Assembly: GCA_946480015.1 (NCBI GenBank) | Contig: CAMLIL010000147.1 | Coordinates: 1-9,304, forward strand | DNA: 9,304 nt | From: an uncultured Oxalobacteraceae bacterium | Lineage (GTDB): Bacteria; Pseudomonadota; Gammaproteobacteria; Burkholderiales; Burkholderiaceae | Direction: 5' to 3' | Shown here: positions 1 to 4,330 of the stretch, in pieces | Position numbering within the stretch: the stretch's first letter is position 1 | Layout: each line of letters starts with the position of its first letter | Position numbers and translations under genes: made by a program | The notes under the pieces: model-generated | Databases searched by the model: none | Told to the model about the DNA's origin: nothing | The model's input: the letters and a program-made list of their open reading frames with translations, nothing else

Positions 1-143
1 AATCGACCTACATCCCGATCGGCATGAACCACCGGCTGGAAAACCCGGGCAAGGTGCCGCTGCACATCATCGAAGTGCAGTCCGGCAGCTACCTGGGCGA
101 AGACGACATCGTGCGCTTCGAGGATATCTACAAGCGCGCGTAA
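1..143 (+). CDS. manC: Mannose-1-phosphate guanylyltransferase / mannose-6-phosphate isomerase, C-terminal fragment
   Basis: The 5' part lies outside the window; the reading frame begins at base 3 and 46 codons precede TAA. The visible peptide is the end of the type II phosphomannose isomerase cupin: '[13 protein letters not shown]', then '[16 protein letters not shown]', then 'RFEDIYKRA'. These are highly conserved in AlgA/ManC/XanB/CpsB proteins. The family makes GDP-mannose from fructose-6-phosphate-derived mannose-6-phosphate via mannose-1-phosphate in the cytoplasm, feeding exopolysaccharide or LPS sugars. The cupin end belongs to the isomerase half; the nucleotidyltransferase half is presumably upstream but cannot be seen. 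An isomerase-only protein is the alternative. An exopolysaccharide role fits EpsA at the other end of the window. Confidence 0.9.
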   Translation, partial: STYIPIGMNHRLENPGKVPLHIIEVQSGSYLGEDDIVRFEDIYKRA

Positions 144-187
144 TCGGTCGCCCTCTGCAAAGGATATTCGCCAGGGCGATTGAATGG

Positions 188-214
188 TTGGTCTGTTGTG
201 GTACGGGTTATAAC
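188..214 (+). promoter_or_regulatory. Possible sigma70 promoter for the hcp module
   Basis: TATAAC at 209-214 matches the -10 consensus in five of six positions. The nearest -35-like element is TTGGTC (188-193), with a short 15-bp spacer, so the match is only partial. It would give a leader of about 100 nt before the hcp ATG. Inferred from motif alone. Confidence 0.3.
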
Positions 215-250
215 ACATCAGACTGTGTCGCCTGCTACACCAAAGTTGAC

Positions 251-284
251 GTTGCCCAATTTTGTGTCGGGAGGCCTGGGCAAC
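251..284. repeat. 8-bp inverted repeat in the hcp leader
   Basis: GTTGCCCA (251-258) is exactly complementary to TGGGCAAC (277-284), with an 18-nt loop. It ends 31 nt before the first base of the hcp RBS. No T-tract follows, so a classical terminator is unlikely. It may be an mRNA hairpin or a protein-binding site, or chance. Confidence 0.4.
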
Positions 285-315
285 AATGCCTCGGTACTTC
301 TCCCAACCAATTCCT

Positions 316-320
316 GGAGG
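316..320 (+). promoter_or_regulatory. Ribosome binding site fixing the hcp start
   Basis: GGAGG lies 4 nt before ATG 325. The open frame extends upstream to an ATG at 262, but that start has no Shine-Dalgarno sequence and would add residues unlike any Hcp N-terminus. This site selects 325. Confidence 0.7.
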
Positions 321-324
321 CAAC

Positions 325-816
325 ATGGCAGGCGACGCATATTTGCAAATCGATGGCATCAAGGGTGAATCGGCCGATTCGGGGCATCCGGGCTGGATCG
401 AAGTGAGCTCGGCTCACTGGGGCGTGGTCCAGCCCACGAGCAACACTGTATCCACCAGTGGCGGCCACACGGTCGGGCACAGTGAGCACCGTACGCTGTC
501 GTTTTCCAAACTAACGGATATTGCCTCACCCGTTCTGATGCAGCACTGCGCGATGGGCAAGACCGTCCCTAAGGCCAGGCTGGAATTCATGCGGGCAGAC
601 GGCGAGGGCAAGCCTGTGAAGTACTATCAGGTGGAGCTGGAGAACGTCATCTTGTACCACATGGACCAAGTGATGCGCGACGGCGGCGTGCTGCTCGACG
701 AGGTCGGCCTTTGCTTTTCGAAGGTAAAGTGGACATACACGCAGCAGAAGATCGGCGGCGGTGCGGGTGGAAGCACTGCGGGTGGCTGGGATCTCGCCAG
801 TAAAAAATGCGCTTGA
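325..816 (+). CDS. hcp: Hcp family type VI secretion tube protein
   Basis: A protein of 163 residues, typical for Hcp (about 160-172). It begins 'MAGDAYLQIDGIKGES' and has the family pattern 'LSFSKLTDIASPVL', 'HCAMGKTVPKARLEF', 'KYYQVELENV' and 'KVKWTYTQQK'. Known role: hexameric rings stack into the inner tube of the type VI secretion system and also carry small effectors in their lumen. There is no signal peptide, as expected for cytoplasmic assembly. No other T6SS component (sheath, VgrG, baseplate, ClpV) is visible, so this looks like an auxiliary hcp linked to cargo rather than part of the main cluster. The effector gene follows 12 bp downstream with its own strong RBS, which implies an operon. 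The C-terminal tail after about residue 145 is Gly-rich and variable. Confidence 0.95.
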   Translation: MAGDAYLQIDGIKGESADSGHPGWIEVSSAHWGVVQPTSNTVSTSGGHTVGHSEHRTLSFSKLTDIASPVLMQHCAMGKTVPKARLEFMRADGEGKPVKYYQVELENVILYHMDQVMRDGGVLLDEVGLCFSKVKWTYTQQKIGGGAGGSTAGGWDLASKKCA

Positions 817-828
817 CGGGAGGCAGTC

Positions 829-1353
829 ATGTCGAACGGAGTTCCAATTCAGCCGAAAGACCGGCGCGGCTATTTTATGCTGCCCCAAGCGCCCGAAGAT
901 GCGGGCTATTATGTGTATGGGAATATCGGGCATATGCCTGGAACCGGCCACTTGGCGCAGTACGCCCACCCCAATCTGCTCACGTTTATCTTCCAGATCG
1001 AACGCGCATGGCAAGCTATCGACGACCGGAAGTTCGGCATCGGAAACATCAGCATCGACGGCGGTCTTCCCTACGATAAGCACAGGACGCACCAAAAGGG
1101 CATCGAGGTGGACTGTCGACCGGTCCGCAAGGACAAGATGACGGGTCAAGCCGCACGGTGTTCGTATTTCGACCGGGCCGTGTACGACCGCGAAGCGACA
1201 ATCAAACTGATCCGGCTGCTTGTGCAGCATCCCTGGGTGAAGATCGTTTACTTCAACGACGACGCGGTGCAGAAGGCTCTCGGTGCTCGCGTGACCAGCT
1301 GCGCGGGGCACAATGACCACTTTCACGCCGAACTCTTTGGGAGCTTCGCTTGA
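829..1353 (+). CDS. MepA-like (M74/LAS) murein endopeptidase, probable T6SS effector
   Basis: A protein of 174 residues; ATG 829 is preceded by GGGAGG (818-823). The metal centre is visible: 'HRTHQKGIEVD' gives His85, His88 and Asp95, and 'HNDHFH' gives His161, His164 and His166. From memory of E. coli MepA (His110, His113, Asp120, His206, His209, His211; Zn bound by 113, 120 and 211), the spacing within each block is identical. MepA-type enzymes cut D-Ala to diaminopimelate crosslinks in peptidoglycan. Unlike housekeeping MepA, which is longer and has a signal peptide, this protein is short and has no signal peptide, so it would need another route to the periplasm. Its place directly after hcp and before a secreted small protein suggests Hcp-delivered cell-wall toxin activity. 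The fold assignment is strong; the effector role is inferred from context. Confidence 0.85.
   Translation: MSNGVPIQPKDRRGYFMLPQAPEDAGYYVYGNIGHMPGTGHLAQYAHPNLLTFIFQIERAWQAIDDRKFGIGNISIDGGLPYDKHRTHQKGIEVDCRPVRKDKMTGQAARCSYFDRAVYDREATIKLIRLLVQHPWVKIVYFNDDAVQKALGARVTSCAGHNDHFHAELFGSFA
1339..1343 (+). promoter_or_regulatory. Ribosome binding site supporting a TTG start
   Basis: GGGAG sits 6 nt before TTG 1350, inside the end of the effector gene. It favours the TTG over the in-frame ATG at 1365. The TTG start also keeps the positively charged start of the signal peptide. Confidence 0.55.
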
Positions 1354-1730
1354 CCGCGCGCCTGATGCTCTTGGTTGCTGCTCTCGTGCTGTACTCGCTG
1401 GCTTCGGCTGCTGAGAAAAAGCCGGAGGGGTGGGACGGTAGGCCAAAAGCACTCAAGGGCGATTACCAAGTGTATGGTGGCACCCTGTCCGAAATGCTGC
1501 CGCCCACGCGGAAAGATCGGAAGGTTGCCTTCATGTTCACGGGGCAGCTTGCAAAAGATCTGTTCGACCAGATCGGCCCCGACGCGAAAATGTCCTGCGG
1601 CGATGCTCCGGACTACCGCGAAAGAAATAGGGGGGACCTCTCCTGCACCTATACCAAGGACAATGGTTATGCGTGCTATTTCGGTCTCGATGTACCCACC
1701 GGTAAGAGCACCAATGGGTCAATCTGCTAA
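1350..1730 (+). CDS. Secreted small four-cysteine protein, probable effector immunity protein
   Basis: A protein of 126 residues from TTG 1350; the start overlaps the effector stop as TTGA, indicating translational coupling. The N-terminus 'MTARLMLLVAALVLYSLASA' is a clear Sec signal peptide with likely cleavage near residue 20-21. The mature part of about 105 residues contains Cys83, Cys99, Cys109 and Cys126, which could form two disulfides. I do not recognise the family. A periplasmic, disulfide-stabilised small protein immediately downstream of a peptidoglycan-cutting T6SS cargo is the arrangement known for Tae/Tai effector-immunity pairs, so I infer that it binds and blocks the endopeptidase and protects against self or sibling intoxication. 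If translation began at ATG 1365 the signal peptide would lose its Arg. An alternative is an unrelated exported protein, but the overlap argues against that. Confidence 0.7.
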   Translation: MTARLMLLVAALVLYSLASAAEKKPEGWDGRPKALKGDYQVYGGTLSEMLPPTRKDRKVAFMFTGQLAKDLFDQIGPDAKMSCGDAPDYRERNRGDLSCTYTKDNGYACYFGLDVPTGKSTNGSIC

Positions 1731-1778
1731 CTCGCAATTCTTGTAGCGGTAAACCGAAGAAGTACCCGTCGGCGCGGC

Positions 1779-1805
1779 GTGTGGGGGGGGGCGACACCCC
1801 CACAC
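1779..1805 (+). terminator. GC-rich hairpin after the T6SS module
   Basis: GTGTGGGGG (1779-1787) pairs perfectly with CCCCCACAC (1797-1805) around a 9-nt loop. It lies about 50 bp after the immunity gene. No run of T follows, so it is a strong hairpin but an incomplete intrinsic terminator. Confidence 0.5.
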
Positions 1806-1887
1806 TGTTGCCGCTCATTAACAACTTGATAACACATCGGGGCGTATGATGAGTTATGGTCGGCGACCGCCGGCCAGGCACTCATGC

Positions 1888-1897
1888 AAGGGGGGAG
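1888..1897 (+). promoter_or_regulatory. Strong ribosome binding site of the first PEP-CTERM gene
   Basis: AAGGGGGGAG ends 5 nt before ATG 1903. The frame is open back to 1846, but only the 1903 start has a Shine-Dalgarno sequence and places a signal peptide at the N-terminus. Confidence 0.7.
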
Positions 1898-1902
1898 CTT
1901 CG

Positions 1903-2448
1903 ATGAACCTGAAACATGCCTTGGCCGGCATCACATTGTTGTGCGGCGTGGTGGCCGCCGCACAGGCCGACACCTTCGACTATTCCGGCGACACCACCGG
2001 CGCGCCGGTATTCAACCGGCCCATCACGCCCGACCTGCTGTCCAGCATCGGCACGGCAGTCCATTACGATATGCTCAGTTTTTCCGTCGATGTCGCGGGG
2101 GTCTATTCCTTCGTCAGCCAGAGCGACGTATTCGACGTCTACACGCTGCTGTATGCCAACAGCTTCACGCCAGCCGCGTCGACCAGCAATCTGATCAACG
2201 TTAACGACGATGTCAACGGCGAGGCCAGCGTCTCCGGTTTCCTGTCCTACCTGGATGCCAACACACCCTATGTGTTCGTCACCACGGGCTTTCAGAACAG
2301 CGATTTCGGCAAGTTCAACGCCACCGTCAGCGGCGAGGGGCATATCCTCACCGGTCCGGTTACCGCGCCCGTGCCGGAACCGGCGACCTATGGCATGCTG
2401 CTGGCCGGTCTGGGCCTGCTCGGCGTGTTGCGAAAACGCAACTCCTGA
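1903..2448 (+). CDS. PEP-CTERM sorting domain-containing protein
   Basis: A protein of 181 residues. The N-terminus 'MNLKHALAGITLLCGVVAAA' is a Sec signal peptide with predicted cleavage after 'AQA' (residue 22). The body is a beta-rich domain with a PPC-like look: 'YSFVSQSDVFDVYTLLY', 'NSFTPAAS', 'NVNDDVNG' and 'YVFVTTGF'. The C-terminus carries the sorting tail: Val157-Pro158-Glu159-Pro160, then a Leu/Gly-rich membrane helix, then a basic 'RKRNS' end. Known for such tails: recognition and cleavage by an exosortase, with export linked to exopolysaccharide production. No exosortase is in the window, but EpsA downstream suggests one nearby. The substrate or ligand of the domain is unknown. The gene looks monocistronic, with a hairpin upstream and a terminator downstream. 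Confidence 0.92.
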   Translation: MNLKHALAGITLLCGVVAAAQADTFDYSGDTTGAPVFNRPITPDLLSSIGTAVHYDMLSFSVDVAGVYSFVSQSDVFDVYTLLYANSFTPAASTSNLINVNDDVNGEASVSGFLSYLDANTPYVFVTTGFQNSDFGKFNATVSGEGHILTGPVTAPVPEPATYGMLLAGLGLLGVLRKRNS

Positions 2449-2463
2449 ATCGGTTGACAAGCT

Positions 2464-2500
2464 TGGCGCTTTATTTAGCTAAAAGCGCCACGTATTTTTT
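2464..2500 (+). terminator. Intrinsic terminator of the PEP-CTERM gene
   Basis: TGGCGCTTT (2464-2472) pairs perfectly with AAAGCGCCA (2482-2490) around a 9-nt loop. A T-run at 2495-2500 follows four bases later. It lies just after the stop at 2448, a textbook position. Confidence 0.85.
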
Positions 2501-2738
2501 GGGCATACACATTTCTTTACAAATTAGCGTTTTTTCTGTCGCCTAAACTCGACGTTATCCAAAAGAATTTTATATTTCCATAAGGATATTTTCCTGCATC
2601 TACATTTAAGTGAGCTCAACAGTCGCTAAAAATGATAATGTCACGCAATATTAATCGCCTGTAACGATATTTCTCAAACTAAATTGTTTCCGCACGGTTA
2701 GAATTTGATCCGTTGATTGAATTTTGATGTGAGGAAAC
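2501..2738. other. AT-rich non-coding stretch
   Basis: Composition drops to roughly one third G+C by eye, against about two thirds in neighbouring genes. I see no credible reading frame, tRNA or strong hairpin. A GATAAT at 2634-2639 resembles a -10 box but lacks a fitting -35. TTGAT occurs three times near the 3' end. It probably holds the control region of the lipoprotein gene. Confidence 0.6.
2701..2728 (+). repeat. Triple TTGAT direct repeat upstream of the lipoprotein gene
   Basis: GAATTTGAT (2701-2709) and GAATTTTGAT (2719-2728) form an imperfect direct repeat, with a further TTGAT at 2713-2717. The block ends 2 nt before the RBS (GAGGA, 2731-2735). It could be a regulator site or simply AT-rich sequence. 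Confidence 0.25.
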
Positions 2739-3134
2739 ATGTTCTCGAAACTGACCAGCTGGTGCGCTGCCTGCGCCCTGGCCACTGTCCTGACCGCCTG
2801 CGGAGGCGGTAACGAATCCCCCGCAACCGCGATCGCAGCCGCTCCAGTCGAAACGGCGCTCGCCATGCCCACCACCCAGATCGAATCGAGCGTCGTCACC
2901 ATGCACGGCGGCGGTGCCTCGGTCATCACCACGCGCGACGTCAATCCGGAGCTCGCCTCGGATGCCGAGCGCGAAGCGATGGAAATGAATTTGATCGAAT
3001 ACGAGAAATCGTATTCCATCGAAAAGAACCGCCAGCACGACGAACAGCTTGCCCGCGAAAAAGCCGAAGAGGAAGCGCTGCGCAACGGCGCGCTCTGTAG
3101 CGACCCCGCCATGGCCGAGTGCCCCAAGGGTTAG
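2739..3134 (+). CDS. Small lipoprotein of unknown function
   Basis: A protein of 131 residues from ATG 2739, with GAGGA 3 nt upstream of the ATG. The lipobox 'LTAC' places the lipidated cysteine at residue 21, followed by 'GGG', a flexible linker typical of lipoproteins. Residues about 25-70 are Ala/Thr/Ser-rich and low in complexity. Residues about 75-118 are highly charged, Glu/Lys/Arg/Ala-rich and probably helical, possibly a short coiled coil ('EREAMEMNLIEYEKSY', 'QLAREKAEEEALR'). Cys120 and Cys128 near the end ('CSDPAMAEC') could form a disulfide. I recognise no family. There is no Asp at +2 after the cysteine, so the outer membrane is the expected location. It sits alone between an AT-rich control region and a hairpin. 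Confidence 0.8.
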   Translation: MFSKLTSWCAACALATVLTACGGGNESPATAIAAAPVETALAMPTTQIESSVVTMHGGGASVITTRDVNPELASDAEREAMEMNLIEYEKSYSIEKNRQHDEQLAREKAEEEALRNGALCSDPAMAECPKG

Positions 3135-3146
3135 CCGCGCGGCAAT

Positions 3147-3171
3147 GCTGGCGTGGCTCTGCCGCGCCAGC
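3147..3171. terminator. Hairpin between the lipoprotein and TIGR03790 genes
   Basis: GCTGGCGTGGC (3147-3157) pairs with GCCGCGCCAGC (3161-3171) over 11 positions, with one T-G wobble and a 3-nt loop. No T-run follows. It lies 13 bp after the lipoprotein stop and could end that transcript. Its right arm abuts the -10 box of the next gene. Confidence 0.4.
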
Positions 3172-3174
3172 CGC

Positions 3175-3180
3175 TATAAT
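3175..3180 (+). promoter_or_regulatory. Consensus -10 box, possible leaderless start
   Basis: A perfect TATAAT ends 6 nt before ATG 3187, so the expected transcription start falls on the A of the ATG. No Shine-Dalgarno sequence lies between. The -35 region (about 3152-3157, CGTGGC) is poor and no extended TGn is present, so an activator may be needed. Confidence 0.5.
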
Positions 3181-3186
3181 CGGCGC

Positions 3187-4224
3187 ATGCCGCCACGCCA
3201 CCTTGTTGCCTTCCTGCTGTTCGCCATCGTCCAATTTTTGGCCGCACCCGGCGCCCAGGCCCAGTTCACCCCGGCGCGCGCCGCGCTGACGGCGGCGCAG
3301 CTGGCCATCGTCATCAATGACGCCGACCCCGGCAGCGTGACCGTGGGCGAGTATTACCGCAAGGCCCGCGCCATTCCGGCCGCCAACGTGGTGCACGTGT
3401 CCATTCCCGGCAAGCCGCACCGCATCGATCCGGACCAGTTCGCCCGGCTGCGCCAAAGCATAGACCGGCAGTTACCGGCTGGAATCGAAGCCGTACTGAT
3501 GGTCTGGACCGCGCCCTATGCCGTCAACTGCAACTCGATCACGGCGGCCTACACGCTCGGCTACAACGATGCGCAGTGCAGCAACGGCTGCGCCGCAGGC
3601 AAGCCCAGCCCGTATTTCAACACCGTTTCCTCGCGGCCGTTCAGGCAGTTCGGCATCCGCCTGTCCATGCTGCTGCCGAGCGACGAGATCGGCGTGGCCA
3701 AGGCCGTCATCGACCGCGGCGTGGCCAGCGGCTTCAAGACCGCGCCGGCCGGGGCCTATTATCTGGTGACCTCGCAAAAAGCGCGCAACGCCCGCGCCCC
3801 GCTATTTCCCCGCAACGTCACCGTGCCCGCCAAGAAGCTCACCGTCAAGACTCTGTACAGCGACACGCTGGAGGGCCGGCGCGACATCATCGTCTACCAG
3901 ACCGGCATGGCCAGCGTCGCCAAACTCGACACGCTCGGCTTTCTGCCCGGCGCGCTGGCCGACCATCTGACCTCCTTCGGCGGCGACCTGCTGGGCGCCA
4001 ACGGCCAGATGAGCAGCCTGAAATGGCTGGAGGCCGGCGCCACGGCCAGCTACGGCACCGTGGGCGAACCCTGCAACCACTGGCAAAAGTTTCCGCAGCC
4101 TACCGTGTTGCTGCAGCATTATCTGAACGGCGCCACCGCCATCGAAGCCTACTGGCGCAGCGTGGCCTGGCCCGCCCAGGGCCTGTTCATCGGCGAGCCG
4201 CTGGCCGCACCCTACCGGCGCTGA
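3187..4224 (+). CDS. TIGR03790 family exported protein
   Basis: A protein of 345 residues from ATG 3187. The open frame extends back to 3049 inside the lipoprotein gene, but only 3187 gives a signal peptide ('MPPRHLVAFLLFAIVQFLAA', cleavage after 'AQA', residue 25). Diagnostic stretches are 'IVINDADPGSVTVGEYY', 'IPAANVVHVSIP', 'LMVWTAPYAVNCNSITAA', 'LPGALADHLTSFGG', 'WLEAGATASYGTVGEPCN' and 'SVAWPAQGLFIGEPL'. I match these from memory to TIGR03790, a family of unknown function. The C-terminal part, with 'GATASYGTV' and a closing 'GEPLAAPY', resembles the layout of caspase-like C25/CHAT domains, but no cysteine stands where their nucleophile is expected; Cys296 comes later. Enzymatic activity is therefore unproven. 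Cys115, Cys131, Cys135 and Cys296 could form disulfides. Confidence 0.85.
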   Translation: MPPRHLVAFLLFAIVQFLAAPGAQAQFTPARAALTAAQLAIVINDADPGSVTVGEYYRKARAIPAANVVHVSIPGKPHRIDPDQFARLRQSIDRQLPAGIEAVLMVWTAPYAVNCNSITAAYTLGYNDAQCSNGCAAGKPSPYFNTVSSRPFRQFGIRLSMLLPSDEIGVAKAVIDRGVASGFKTAPAGAYYLVTSQKARNARAPLFPRNVTVPAKKLTVKTLYSDTLEGRRDIIVYQTGMASVAKLDTLGFLPGALADHLTSFGGDLLGANGQMSSLKWLEAGATASYGTVGEPCNHWQKFPQPTVLLQHYLNGATAIEAYWRSVAWPAQGLFIGEPLAAPYRR

Positions 4225-4234
4225 AAGACGGGCA

Positions 4235-4265
4235 GGGTGGATTGATCCGAACGGACCAATCCCCC
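4235..4265. terminator. Hairpin after the TIGR03790 gene
   Basis: GGATTGATCCG (4239-4249) pairs with CGGACCAATCC (4252-4262) with one mismatch. GGG 4235-4237 and CCC 4263-4265 can extend the stem past a bulged T. There is no T-run. A probable transcript end between the two genes. Confidence 0.45.
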
Positions 4266-4281
4266 GTCATACCATTGTCAT

Positions 4282-4310
4282 TTGGCACATTTACACTGCC
4301 TTTTGCTAAT
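4282..4310 (+). promoter_or_regulatory. Sigma70-like promoter of the nuclease gene
   Basis: TTGGCA (4282-4287, five of six to consensus) and GCTAAT (4305-4310, four of six) are separated by exactly 17 bp. Transcription would begin near 4317, leaving a short leader of about 14 nt before ATG 4331. Shine-Dalgarno pairing is weak (TAGG, 4317-4320). Confidence 0.55.
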
Positions 4311-4330
4311 GGAAAATAGGATGCCCGCCC

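Larger units (their letters stand above)
144..324. other. Intergenic region before hcp
   Basis: This 181-bp gap separates the polysaccharide gene from the T6SS module. It holds a weak sigma70-like promoter, an 8-bp inverted repeat and the hcp ribosome binding site. Short reading frames here have no convincing start or composition and I do not call them genes. Confidence 0.6.

Noticed and set aside
526..1452. Long antisense open frame (308 codons) opposite the T6SS module
   Set aside because: It mirrors the codon bias of three well-supported + strand genes and its translation shows no domain.
1826..1850. TTGATA and TATGAT before the first PEP-CTERM gene
   Set aside because: The 13-bp spacer is too short for a sigma70 promoter.
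2454..2459. Perfect TTGACA just after the first PEP-CTERM gene
   Set aside because: No -10 box at a suitable distance; the downstream bases form the terminator hairpin.
3049..3186. Upstream extension of the TIGR03790 reading frame
   Set aside because: It overlaps the lipoprotein gene in another frame, is basic and low in complexity, and would bury the signal peptide.
4284..4298. Sigma54-like TGGCAC...GC element before the nuclease gene
   Set aside because: GG and GC are separated by 12 nt rather than the required 10; a sigma70 reading with a 17-bp spacer fits better.
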